Shown here in pieces: positions 1 to 8,948 of a DNA stretch of 54,407 bases (positions are counted from its first letter, which is position 1; every line of letters starts with the position of its first letter). Source of the DNA: Helicobacter bizzozeronii CCUG 35545 (GTDB lineage: Bacteria > Campylobacterota > Campylobacteria > Campylobacterales > Helicobacteraceae). The notes beneath the pieces were generated by a model. That model made no database searches and had not been told where the DNA came from. It saw nothing but the letters and a program-made list of their open reading frames with translations. The stretch covers positions 1-54,407 of the forward strand of contig CAGP01000104.1 of NCBI GenBank assembly GCA_000263275.1, in the 5' to 3' direction. A program made the position numbers and the translations under genes.

Positions 1-455
1 TCCCCTATCAAGGTTTGCATGTCCAAAATGACAAAGACAAGCAAATTATCGCCGATTATGTCAATTCGATCTACTACACCGACCATATTTTAAAAGAGAT
101 TTTTGATCTTTTTAAAGACAAGGATGCGATTATTTTCTACATCTCCGACCATGCCCAAGATAATTTTGAGAGCACCACAACCTACGCACACCGCTGTTCT
201 GCTTACGGGGTTGAAATCCCCTTTGTGATCTATGTTACGGATACCTTTAAACACAAGCACCCCGACAAGGTGCAAGCCCTCGCCCAAGCGGTCAATAAAC
301 CTTTCATGAGCGATGATCTGATTCACTCGCTTTTGCCTTTGGTGGGGATTCACACGAAGGACAATTTAGAATCTAAAAACCTCTTTAGCCCCGCCTTTGA
401 CACGCACAGAAAAAGAATTTATTGTGGGGATCGGCTCTATGAGAAAAAACCCTGA
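1..455 (+). CDS. Phosphoethanolamine transferase, C-terminal part (tandem copy A, 5' end outside window)
   Basis: The open frame runs from the window edge and encodes only the C-terminal part (about 150 residues) of a sulfatase-fold phosphoethanolamine transferase. It is almost identical to the C-terminus of the next gene (1727-2193), so the two are tandem duplicates. Visible are the metal-site motif YISDHAQDN followed by a GHR/AHRCSAYGVEIPF block and the closing KNLFSPAFDTHRKRIYC. Such enzymes act on the periplasmic face of the inner membrane and transfer phosphoethanolamine from phosphatidylethanolamine to LPS or other surface acceptors. The frame has no true start inside the window; the TTG at 15 is internal. 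The acceptor of this copy cannot be told from the sequence. Confidence 0.85.
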   Translation, partial: PYQGLHVQNDKDKQIIADYVNSIYYTDHILKEIFDLFKDKDAIIFYISDHAQDNFESTTTYAHRCSAYGVEIPFVIYVTDTFKHKHPDKVQALAQAVNKPFMSDDLIHSLLPLVGIHTKDNLESKNLFSPAFDTHRKRIYCGDRLYEKKP

Positions 456-471
456 CTTGACAAACCTGAGT

Positions 472-508
472 TCTTTTGTGTAGGATATTTCTTTTAATCC
501 ACAAAAGA
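472..508. other. Inverted repeat between the tandem transferase genes
   Basis: Nine-base arms (472-480 and 500-508) are perfectly complementary and separated by 19 nt. The right arm lies 8 bases upstream of the ATG of transferase copy B. The arms are A/T-rich, so this may be a weak terminator for copy A or a leader hairpin covering the copy B ribosome-binding site. A TAGGAT hexamer in the loop could be a -10 element. Function is inferred only. Confidence 0.3.
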
Positions 509-515
509 GTTTCCC

Positions 516-2193
516 ATGGTTTTAGACAACCGCTTTTGGCTGTGCTGGCTAGTCCCTGTGGTGGCGAGCTTTTTCTCTGTAGAAGTGCAGGTGTGGGGTG
601 AGGCGTTTTGGCATGTGCTCAAGGTGGCTTTTTATAGCTTTTTGGTTTTCTATGTCTTTTATCTTTTATGGAGTCTGATTCCACACCAAGCCCTAGCCAA
701 GTTCCTAACAAATACCATGCTGGTTATAAGCTTGGTTCTAACTTTCATCGACTTTTTTGCCTCCTATTATTTTCACATGGGCTTTACAACCTCTTTGGTC
801 GGCACGCTCTTAGACCACCAACACAAGGGAGAGCCAAGAGTTTTTAATGGGTGTGGTGCTCCCCCATATGGGCTTTATCTTGGGTTATTGGGCAACTTGT
901 GCCGTTTTCTTATTTTGTGTGCGTTTTAAGTTGTCTTTAAGTCCCAAACAGAGTCTCAAAACCCTAGCCACGCTCTTTGCGCTCTTTTGGGTGCACACTT
1001 TAGGGGCTTTTTATGGGCAGGGTGGGCGCGGATTTTTGATCAACCCCAACATTTTAACACGAATCATGCCCCTAGTAAAAGAGGTCTATGCCTTGGTTGC
1101 CAGCCTGCATGAATATTCCCAAATCAAAACCATCTATGCCAGCCTCAAGCAAGCCTACCCCAAAGACTACCTCAAAGCCGATTCTAATAGCGTGGATAAT
1201 GTGGTTTTGATTGTGGGCGAGAGTGCCTCTAAAAATTTTATGGGAGTCTATGGCTACCCTGTGCCTAACACCCCCTTTTTAAGCGATCTGCAAGAGAGGG
1301 GGCAAAATTTATTTGTCTTTAAAAACACCATCTCAGCTTTTGCTAGCACCCTGCCCACTTTTCAAACCCTACTGAACTATTCGGATGTGGAAAACCACAC
1401 CATCCCTTGGTATCGCCAAAGAGATTTGGGCGGTGTTTTTAAATTAGCAGGTTATCAAACCTTTTGGATTGACAACCAAGAAAGCATGGCAGCAAGCAAT
1501 CTTTACAACGTCCTTGCTTATAACTTTGATCACAAGTATTTTACAGATACGCCCTACAAGGCTATTTTATCCCACCATGATCAATGGGTGATCCCCATTT
1601 TTACCCAACAAGTCCAGCCCAAACTGGGGGCTAAAAATCTGATCCTGTTCCATCTATTTGGTAGCCACTCCGTTTATAACCGGCGTTTCCCTAAAAGCTT
1701 TGCCAAATTCCACATTAAAGACATCCCCTATCAAGGTTTGCATGTCCAAAATGACAAAGAAAAACAAATTGTCGCCGATTATGTCAATTCGCTCTATTAC
1801 ACCGATCATGTTTTAGAGGGGATATTTAAACTCTTTGAAAACAAAGATGCGATCATCTTTTATCTCTCCGATCACGCTCAAGATATGTTTGAGAGTGCTA
1901 ACACCTATGGGCACCGCTGTTCTGCTTACGGGGTTGAAATCCCCTTTGTGATCTATGTTACCGACATTTTCAAGCAAAAACACCCCGATAAAGTCAAGGC
2001 TATTGCTGGGGCGGTGGATAAACCCTTTATGGCCGATGATCTGATTCATTCCCTCTTGCCCCTTGTGGGGATTCACACCAAAGACAATCTAGAATCTAAA
2101 AACCTCTTTAGCCCCGCCTTTGACACGCACAGAAAAAGAATTTATTGTGGAGATCGGCTGTATGAGGGGAAACCTTCTAGGGCAAAAAACTAA
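516..2193 (+). CDS. Phosphoethanolamine transferase, EptC/OpgE-like (tandem copy B, frameshifted)
   Basis: Inner-membrane enzyme of about 558 residues after correction. The N-terminal ~170 residues form several hydrophobic helices; the C-terminal periplasmic sulfatase-fold domain carries LIVGESASKNFMGVYGYP (nucleophile/metal region), YQTFWIDNQESM, LILFHLFGSHSVYNRRFP and YLSDHAQDMF. The TFW-NQ and HL-GSH blocks resemble the EptC(CptA)/OpgE branch rather than EptA. GES replaces the GET often seen at the nucleophile site. Frame is lost at 816: one C too many in GACCACC. Removing it joins the membrane part to the catalytic part through TNTRESQEFLMG, and the corrected length is divisible by three. 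Start ATG 516 has only a weak AAAGAG upstream. The preceding gene is a near-identical copy. The acceptor (LPS core, glycan or protein) is unknown. Confidence 0.82.
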
Positions 2194-2237
2194 TGTTAAG
2201 AAACCAGGCTAAAAATCGTGGTATGGGGGATTGCAGA

Positions 2238-2261
2238 TAAAACACCCCGGGACACCCGGGG
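2238..2261 (-). terminator. Rho-independent terminator of the hpn-like gene
   Basis: A perfect 7-bp GC-only stem (2245-2251 with 2255-2261) closes a 3-nt loop. It is followed on the minus strand by TGTTTTAT. It starts 11 bases after the hpn stop codon, which fits an intrinsic terminator for that gene. Confidence 0.75.
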
Positions 2262-2271
2262 CTGATGCACC

Positions 2272-2442
2272 TTAACCTTCGTGGTGGTGGTGATCTCCAT
2301 CATGGTGGTGGTGATGGTGTTCGCCATGATGGTGGTGGTGATGGTGGTGTGTGCCACCATGATAATGGTGATGATGATGATGGTGGTGTTCACTACACTC
2401 GTTTTCGTGCCCGTGGCAACATTCTTCGCTATGTCCTGACAT
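2272..2442 (-). CDS. hpn: Hpn-like histidine-rich nickel-binding protein (56 aa)
   Basis: A 56-residue protein with 30 histidines, in runs of 8, 8, 6 and 4. It has the segment HHYHGGTHHHHHH, which matches the HHYHGGEHHHHHH I recall from H. pylori Hpn (60 residues, cytoplasmic nickel storage/detoxification supporting urease and hydrogenase). The Cys-Cys pair is near the N-terminus here (SEECCHGHEN), whereas I recall Cys-Cys pairs in the C-terminal half of H. pylori Hpn. The ATG at 2442 is preceded by a good AAGGAG 6 bases upstream; the gene ends at TAA 2272-2274 just before a strong hairpin terminator. It is short and very low-complexity, so automated callers could miss it or call a different frame. 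Coding on this strand is supported by the RBS, terminator and family motif. Confidence 0.9.
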   Translation of the reverse strand: MSGHSEECCHGHENECSEHHHHHHHHYHGGTHHHHHHHHGEHHHHHHDGDHHHHEG

Positions 2443-2466
2443 GCTGTCTCCTTAAACAAAAATATT

Positions 2467-2500
2467 CCTGAATGATTAAATCAGGTAGAGTATTCTAGCA
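2467..2500 (-). promoter_or_regulatory. Promoter and leader hairpin of hpn
   Basis: On the minus strand TGCTAGAAT (2500-2492) is an extended -10 element (TGnTAnAAT), typical of sigma80 promoters in Helicobacter. Just downstream lies the inverted repeat CCTGA-N9-TCAGG (2467-2485), which would be near the start of the transcript. It could be a leader hairpin or an operator. I see no convincing NikR or Fur box. Confidence 0.45.
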
Positions 2501-2578
2501 AAAAAAATGGTAACCTTTGATATAACTCTGTAAAAAATGATCCAACAACACCCCGAAATAAACTTGGGGGCTGTTTTG

Positions 2579-4411
2579 CTAAGGTTGTTTGTTTTCTAGC
2601 AAAAAATCCCCACTTTTCACACATATAATGCGGGTGTTGTGGATGCTGGGGAGCACTTTTTTATTGGTGATGAGTTTTTCGATTTCATATTGGCTACATG
2701 TGCCATGACCGGGGCGCACAAAACGCTCTTTCCACGCCACATATTCGGGTGAATTTTTGATCTGATCATCCAAATACTGCCCTTGATAGATTTCCACAAA
2801 CTCCATGAATTGATCGCTTAAACCCAATCCATTATCCTTAATGGTACTCTTGCGTTCTGCCTTGTTTTCCTCTAGGACTTTAATATATTCTGTAGAAAGG
2901 GCACTCCCCACTTGGGGCGGGCGTTTGTAGGTTTTGGTGATCTTAGTTGTGGTGGTGCTATAAGTGCTGCTCCATTCTTGGTTGCTGTTGGGCTCAATAT
3001 GCAAACATTGGCGTGTGCGTGCCTTATAACAACGCCCCTCAGAATAATTGGCCCTGCTGAGTTTAAAAGTGTGCATGGTTGTGGTGGGCCCTAACACCTC
3101 TATTTTGTCGGGAAGTTGGGTATAAGCAAGCACAATCTTGCCATTCTTGCCACTTGTGGGGTCAGCCTCCAAATTACACGGGCTTAAATCCAAATACTGC
3201 CCGCTAGCCTTGTCTAAACCACGCATCACACTAGGGCGGTAAGCCTCTAGCTTGTCATCATCATAAGTCCAATGCCCACATGCAAACTCTTGCATCTCTC
3301 CCATGCCCGCTCCATGCTGGATGGTGGGGGATTCCATAGAGGTTTTAGGGGTTTGGCTTGGGGGTGCTTGTTTGTCTGCCTCTTTAACCACATTTTCTTT
3401 CTTGTCCTTATTTTCGGCTACAAGGGTTGCTTGGGGGTTTTGGGCGGGTTTAGTTGTGTTGGGGGTTGGTTGGGATGGGGTGGGGCTAGTTCTTGGGGGG
3501 ATAAAATTGCTCTCAGGTATGGGGATGTAGCTGGGCGCATAGGTGGGGCTAGAGGGGGATGGGCTAGGGTTTGTAGAGATTGGGGGGTTGCTTTGGTTTG
3601 GAGTGGGGTAGGCCCTTTGGGTTGGGGGCGTGTTTTGCGTGCTGGCTACCTGCGTGCGGTTAGAACGGGGGGTGCGGGGGGTGCGCGAGCGGGTGGAGTG
3701 CGTGGAGGTGGTGGTTTTGATTGATTGGCTATTGCGCCTAGGCGTGCTAGTGCGCCTAGAGGCGGTGCGGGCTTTGCTGGTGGTGTGGGAGCGGGGGGTA
3801 GAAGTCCGCCTGCGGGTGGTGCGGGTGGTGCGGGTGCTGGGGGTGCGGGTGGTGCGTTGGTAACTTTTAGGGGTGCTGGTTTTAGGGGTGTTGCTTAAAG
3901 CCTTGGAGTTGGTGGGGCTAGTTGGGTCAGTTTGGGTAGCTTGGGGGTTAGCCGCAGTTAGATTTTGTGGGGTGGGAGCTGAGTTGGGAGGGTTTAGCAC
4001 GCCTAAAACATTTTGGCTAGCCACATACTGGGCATAATCCACCCCCAAAAGGGTAGCCATTTTTTGCACATTAGGTTCTTTAAAGTAAATCTTGCTCCCC
4101 TTGGCAATTTTCTTTAAACGCATGGTGCCTAAATTTTGCGTGGCTTGGACTTGCAAGAGGGGGTGGGTGGTGGGTTTGCTCTTTTTGTTGGGTGGGATTT
4201 TTTTAAGGTGGGTTGCTTCTAAGATGAGTTTTGAGTTTTGGATCTTGTATATGCCCTCTATAATCAAATGCTTTTGGGGGGCGTTTTTGTAAAACACCAC
4301 GCCCTGAAAAGTCCCCACCGCTTTTTTTAAATCCAAATCTGCAGAGGTTTGGACCACCAAAGCCTGTAAATAACCCACTAAAAGGATTAAAAATAAAAGG
4401 TTTTTCATCAT
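2579..4411 (-). CDS. Secreted Thr/Arg/Pro-rich two-domain protein, possibly ComH-like
   Basis: Unassigned protein of about 610 residues. A signal peptide (MKNLLFLILLVGYLQA) leads to an N-terminal domain (~20-130). Then comes a ~240-residue low-complexity linker rich in Thr, Ser, Pro and Arg (many TR, RT and TP dipeptides, strongly basic in its first half). A C-terminal domain (~375-610) has six cysteines, consistent with disulfides and a periplasmic or surface location. Three consecutive start codons exist (GTG 4414, ATG 4411, ATG 4408); ATG 4411 overlaps the ppc stop as TGATG, so translation is probably coupled to ppc. A secreted basic protein of this type could bind DNA. ComH, the Helicobacter periplasmic competence protein, is one candidate, but I cannot confirm homology by eye. 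No catalytic motif is seen. Confidence 0.7.
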   Translation of the reverse strand: MMKNLLFLILLVGYLQALVVQTSADLDLKKAVGTFQGVVFYKNAPQKHLIIEGIYKIQNSKLILEATHLKKIPPNKKSKPTTHPLLQVQATQNLGTMRLKKIAKGSKIYFKEPNVQKMATLLGVDYAQYVASQNVLGVLNPPNSAPTPQNLTAANPQATQTDPTSPTNSKALSNTPKTSTPKSYQRTTRTPSTRTTRTTRRRTSTPRSHTTSKARTASRRTSTPRRNSQSIKTTTSTHSTRSRTPRTPRSNRTQVASTQNTPPTQRAYPTPNQSNPPISTNPSPSPSSPTYAPSYIPIPESNFIPPRTSPTPSQPTPNTTKPAQNPQATLVAENKDKKENVVKEADKQAPPSQTPKTSMESPTIQHGAGMGEMQEFACGHWTYDDDKLEAYRPSVMRGLDKASGQYLDLSPCNLEADPTSGKNGKIVLAYTQLPDKIEVLGPTTTMHTFKLSRANYSEGRCYKARTRQCLHIEPNSNQEWSSTYSTTTTKITKTYKRPPQVGSALSTEYIKVLEENKAERKSTIKDNGLGLSDQFMEFVEIYQGQYLDDQIKNSPEYVAWKERFVRPGHGTCSQYEIEKLITNKKVLPSIHNTRIICVKSGDFLLENKQP

Positions 4412-7053
4412 CACCCCGTGTTACGCATGCCTTGGGCAATGCCAATTAAAGTGCTTTGGATATAGGTTTTAAGTTGGGCGTGCTTGGCTTGTGGGGCTTG
4501 CTTGAATTGCTTGATGAGTTCAATTTGGAGATAATTGAGCGCATCGATATAGGGTTTGCGCAATAAAATACTTTGTTGCACGACCCCATCGCTCTCTAAA
4601 AGGCTCTCTTCTGAGCGCACCGCTAAAATCCAGTGCATGGTTTTTTCAAATTCACTTGTAATTTTTTCCCATATACGGGAGGCACTGGGGTTATCTTTAG
4701 CAAAGACATGGTATTGGGAGGCAATTTGCAAATCTACTTTTAAAAGCACTTGGGAGATATTATCCAGCACCACCTTAAAAAACCCGCCCCTTTGGTAGTG
4801 GTGGCGCAAAAGGGGCAAATCCCCCACACCCTCTAACCCACTACCCACCCCATACCATGCCGGCAAAATGCTCCGATTTTGCGTCCAAGCAAAGACCCAA
4901 GGGATGGCGCGTAAATCCTCAATGTGGCTACTCTCCTTGCGTTTGGAGGGGCGTGAGCCCAAATTGAGTTCTTGAATAAAAACTAAATGGGCGTGGCGGC
5001 TTTAAAATAATCCAAAAAATCCGGATGGGTGTAGAGTTCTCTATAGGTTTGATAAGAAGTATTGGAAATGGCTTGCATGATGGGGTTTTGGGGGTGATCC
5101 ACACTGGGGTTATTGTGATCGTAGGCTCTTTTTTTGAGTAGCGCACCCACCATGCTAGAGAGGTTGTGGCGCGCGCTGGTGGCGTTCAGATAACGCGTGC
5201 TGATCATCTCGCCTTGCTCTGTGATTTTCAATGCGCCCTGCACGCTTTGCACGGGGGCACTCAGCAAGGCATCTTCTAAATTCCCCCCACCCCGACTCAC
5301 ACTCCCCCCCCGACCATGGAAGAGCAAAAAGCGGATACCCAATTTTTGCCCTAAGGCTATCAAATTGCTAATAGCCCCGTAAAGATTATAATTGCTCGCA
5401 AAAATCCCCCCATCTTTGCTTGAATCAGAATAACCGATCATGATCTCTTGTTGGGAGTCCATGCCCTCTAGGTAGGCTTTATAATGGGGGTTGGCATGCA
5501 GGATTTGCATGATATTTGGGGCGTTTTGCAAGTCGTGGATGGTCTCAAAAAGGGGGGTGATCGCAATTTTTAAGGTATTAACCCCTTTTTTGATCGCCAA
5601 GCCTGCTTGTTTAGCCAGCCACAGCACGCATAATAAATCGCTGGCTTGGGTTGTCATGGAGACTATTACAGAGCTAAAAATCTCAGGGGCGATTTGGGAT
5701 TTAGCCCAAACCATGTTTAAAAACGCCTCTAATAGCCGCTTGGTGCTTTCACTGACCTTAGGAATTAGGTCTAACAAATGCACGGGTTCTAAATTAAGGG
5801 CGTGGTTTAAAATCTCTAACTTTTGGGATTCATCTAGGCGGTGAAAATCATTGGTAGCTAGCCCCAACAGACAAAAGACTTCACTGAGGCTATGCAAAAA
5901 CACCTCGCGGTGCTCGCGAAAATCCAAACGCAACAGATGGAAACCACAGAGCAAAACCAAGTGCTTGAAGTGCCATAAAGATGCTTGCAAACTGGGTTCT
6001 AGGTTATCTAATAGCAAATCAATATCAGCGAGCAATTCTTGGGCGTTGTGGTAGGCAAAATCTATGGGCAAGGGGGAATTAAGGGCGATGAGGCGGTTTT
6101 TAAGCTTGGTTTGCATCAAAATTAATTTAGCTCTAAAGGGCTCTTTGGGGTGTAGCCTAGCACTGGTGGGGTCTAGCTTGTGGTAGTGGGCTTGCAAATC
6201 GGCTTGCAAGGCTTTAGAGATTGTGCAAAAAATCGCTGGAGATAGAGAGTTCGCGCACAAGTTGGGCGGTGTGTTTGAGATAGAGATTAATAATAAACTC
6301 ATGTTGGATCAACACCACTTGGTGCAAGAGGGCGTTACTCACAAAGGGATTACCATCCCGATCGCCTCCAATCCAGCTCCCCAAACAAATGGGCGCGCGC
6401 TCTAGGGGCTTGCCTAGCATGTCTTGGATTTCTTGGAAAAGGTCTTGGCAACTGGGCAAAAAGGAGTTTTCCAAGATATAGAGCAAGTTATCCAGCTCAA
6501 AGAGCACTTCTAGGCGTTCTTGGCGCACCAGATGGCTTTTCCACAGCAAACGCAAGCGGTAGGCTAGGCGGGCTTTAGCCCCATGCGTGCTGGTGGGGTT
6601 ACAAGCACGATCAAAAATCATCGCCAAATCTTGGTAAATCTCTTGGATCGCCTCTAAGAAGGTGCGGCGCATGGACTGGGTGGGGTGGGCAGTGAAGACG
6701 GGGTAAAAGGTGGTGTGGGTGGCATTTTGATTTAATAAATCTGCTTGGAAACCCTCTTGCATAAGTGCCCTATAAGCTTGATACACGCCCAGTGCGGGGA
6801 TTTTGTGGCGATCTTCTAGGATATTGATCAAAATGTTATAAAGCGAAAAGGCTTTGATCACGCCCAAAATCTGCTCTGAGGAGGCGATTTTTTCTAATGT
6901 CTGGGTGATCTGCTCTTGCCCCTTTGAGATGTTGCCTTCAAATAGACTCTTGAGGGTCAAAAAATAATGCGTGGTGGTGGGGCTAAACTCTTGGAGAATT
7001 TCTAATACCATGCGATCTAAAAAGGCTAATTCTTGATGGACTCGTTGATTCAC
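4411..7053 (-). CDS. ppc: Phosphoenolpyruvate carboxylase (two compensating frame disruptions)
   Basis: Makes oxaloacetate from PEP and bicarbonate, feeding citrate synthase. All hallmark motifs are present across three frame segments: VFTAHPTQSMRRT, LGSWIGGDRDGNPFV, GYSDSSKDGGIFAS, FHGRGGSVSRGGG, ITEQGEMIS, GSRPSKRK, RAIPWVFAWTQNR and the terminal GMRNTG. Frame is lost at the A6 run 6227-6232 (one base extra) and near 4990-4997 (one base missing); the net change is zero and gives 880 residues, close to the E. coli enzyme (883). GTG 7053 is chosen because a minus-strand TATAAT at 7111-7106 would put the transcript start near 7098, excluding the upstream ATG 7107. Divergent from ilvC and translationally coupled to the secreted protein downstream. 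I do not recall ppc in H. pylori. Confidence 0.88.
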
Positions 7054-7105
7054 TACGCCCCCGATACAAACAAACCTTAAGTTGTTTTTATTTACAATAG
7101 CACCC

Positions 7106-7113
7106 ATTATAAT
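7106..7113. promoter_or_regulatory. Overlapping divergent -10 elements of ppc and ilvC
   Basis: The sequence ATTATAAT contains TATAAT on the plus strand (7108-7113, toward ilvC) and TATAAT on the minus strand (7111-7106, toward ppc). The two hexamers share four bases, so polymerase binding in one direction should exclude the other. The plus-strand element lies 17 bases upstream of the ilvC ATG. Confidence 0.5.
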
Positions 7114-7129
7114 ATAAATAAGGTAATGC

Positions 7130-8137
7130 ATGGCGGGGCTTGGGGGTTTTTTACCCATTTACACGGATCAAGATGGCGATTTGGGTCTAATTACATCCCA
7201 ATGCGTGGGTGTTTTAGGCTATGGCGCACAAGGGCGTGCGCATGCGCTCAATTTGCGTGATAGTGGCGTTCATGTCAAAATCGGGCTGTATGCGGGCAGT
7301 AAAAGTGCCCCTTTAGCTAAGCAAGAGGGCTTTAAGGTCTGCGCTGTCTCTGAGTGCGCTCAAGAGTGCGATCTGCTCGCCATGATGCTCCCTGATGAGA
7401 TTCACCAACAAGTCTATAGCCAAGAGATCGCCCCCTTTTTAAAACCTAACCAAACCTTGCTTTTTGCGCATGGCTTTAGCGTGCATTTCAAGCAGATTCA
7501 AGCCCCAAAGGGGGTGGGGGTGATCTTGTGTGCGCCTAAGGGTCCGGGCTATGCGCTCAGAGAAAAATACCAGCAAAATAGCGGTTTATTTGCCTTAATT
7601 GGGGTGGAGCAAGAGAATCAACAAAACAATGCCCGTAATTTGGCTCTAAGCTATGCGATCGCCATTGGCTCGGGGCGGGTGGGGATTTTGGAAACGACTT
7701 TTAAACATGAGGCATGTGCGGACCTCTTTGGCGAACAAGCGGTTTTGTGTGGCGGATTAGTGGGCTTGTTGCAAAATGCCTTTAATACTTTGCTGGAGGC
7801 GGGCTACCCCGCAGAGTTAGCTTATTTTGAATGCGTGCATGAGATCAAGCTCATTGCGGATTTAATTTATAGCAAGGGCCTAGCCAGCATGCAAGAGCAT
7901 ATCTCCAACACCGCCGAATACGGCGGTTTGCTCGCCGCCCAAAAACTCGTTGGCTTAGAGAGCAAAGCGCGCATGCAAGAACTTTTGAGCCAAATTGAGA
8001 GCGGGGAATTTGCGCGTGCCTTCATGCAAGAGGCACAAGGGGGGCATAAAATGCTAGCACAACATAAAAACCAGCTAACTAACCAGCTCTTAGAACAGGT
8101 GGGGGCGCATTTGCGCGCGCATTTATTCAAGGCATAA
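7130..8137 (+). CDS. ilvC: Ketol-acid reductoisomerase
   Basis: Second step of branched-chain amino-acid synthesis: isomerises and reduces acetolactate/acetohydroxybutyrate with NADPH and Mg2+. The 335-residue length fits the short class I family. The N-terminal Rossmann domain shows GVLGYGAQGRAHALNLRDSG. Motifs HGFSVHF, APKGPG and LFGEQAVLCGG follow, then the C-terminal knotted domain with AYFECVHEIKLIADL and ISNTAEYGG, containing the Asp/Glu metal ligands. ATG 7130 follows AAGG; the first codons overlap the region upstream of ppc on the other strand. Intact. Directly upstream of minD (9 bp gap), as HP0330-HP0331 are arranged in H. pylori. Confidence 0.95.
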   Translation: MAGLGGFLPIYTDQDGDLGLITSQCVGVLGYGAQGRAHALNLRDSGVHVKIGLYAGSKSAPLAKQEGFKVCAVSECAQECDLLAMMLPDEIHQQVYSQEIAPFLKPNQTLLFAHGFSVHFKQIQAPKGVGVILCAPKGPGYALREKYQQNSGLFALIGVEQENQQNNARNLALSYAIAIGSGRVGILETTFKHEACADLFGEQAVLCGGLVGLLQNAFNTLLEAGYPAELAYFECVHEIKLIADLIYSKGLASMQEHISNTAEYGGLLAAQKLVGLESKARMQELLSQIESGEFARAFMQEAQGGHKMLAQHKNQLTNQLLEQVGAHLRAHLFKA

Positions 8138-8146
8138 GGAGATATT

Positions 8147-8948
8147 GTGGTTATCACCATCACAAGCGGCAAGGGAGGGGTTGGCAAGAGCACCACAACG
8201 GCCAATCTAGCCATCGGGCTAGCCCAGCAAGATAAAAAAGTCGTGGCGATTGATTTTGATATTGGCTTGCGTAATTTGGACATGATTTTGGGCTTAGAAA
8301 ACCGCATTGTCTATGATGTGGTGGATGTGATGGAAGGGAATTGCAAGTTGCCCCAAGCCTTGATCCAAGATAAACGCACCAAAAACCTGCACTTTTTTGC
8401 CCGCCTCGCAAAGCAAGGATAAAAATATCTTGGATAAAAGCAAGGTGCAAGCCTTGATCCAAGAGCTAAGAACCCAATTTGAATTTGTCTTGATCGACTC
8501 GCCTGCAGGCATTGAAAGCGGGTTTGAGCATGCCATGCTCTTTGCCGATCGCGCTATTATTGTGGTAACCCCAGAGGTGAGCAGTGTGCGGGATAGCGAT
8601 CGGGTGATTGGCATTATGGATGCCAAAAGCCAGAGGATTCAAGAGGGGCAGGAGATGCCTAAACATATTTTAATTAATCGCATCAAGCCTGATTTGGTCG
8701 AAAAACAAGAAATGCTCTCTAATGAGGATGTGCTCAAAATCCTAGCTTTGCCCTTGATTGGGTTGGTGCCCGAAGATGATAAGATCATCTCAGCGACCAA
8801 CACGGGCGAACCCATCATCTACACCCAAAGCCCTAGCGCGCTGGCTTTTAGGCGGATCACCCAAAGACTCTTGGGGCAAGAAGTGGAATTTGGGCAATTT
8901 AAGAGTAAAAAGGGCTTGGTGGGCACGCTCAAGGGCTGGTTTGCATGA
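8147..8948 (+). CDS. minD: Septum-site determining ATPase MinD (frameshifted)
   Basis: Membrane-cycling ATPase that recruits MinC and, with MinE, places the division septum at midcell. The deviant Walker [12 protein letters not shown] is at the extreme N-terminus, followed by [16 protein letters not shown], then [13 protein letters not shown] and [15 protein letters not shown]. The C-terminus has the basic amphipathic end [12 protein letters not shown]. Frame is lost in a T6 run at 8393-8398; removing one T gives [18 protein letters not shown] and a 266-residue protein of normal size. GTG 8147 is preceded by AAGGAGAT. The stop overlaps minE (ATGA). An essential-type gene with one homopolymer indel argues for sequence error. 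Confidence 0.93.

Noticed and set aside
1-2193. Tandem transferases as a transposon-borne repeat
   Set aside because: No transposase, terminal inverted repeats or target duplications are visible; it looks like a simple gene duplication.
2265-2471. Plus-strand Gly/Asp-rich frame opposite hpn
   Set aside because: It is the complement of His codons; the minus-strand gene has an RBS, terminator and family motif.
3272-3724. Long Gly/Trp-rich plus-strand frame inside the secreted protein gene
   Set aside because: It is the antisense of the Thr/Pro/Arg-rich linker, with no RBS or recognisable product.
8393-8398. Homopolymer breaks as phase-variation switches
   Set aside because: Runs are only 3-8 bases and lie in housekeeping genes such as minD, ileS and icd; Helicobacter phase-variable tracts are usually longer and in surface or modification genes.
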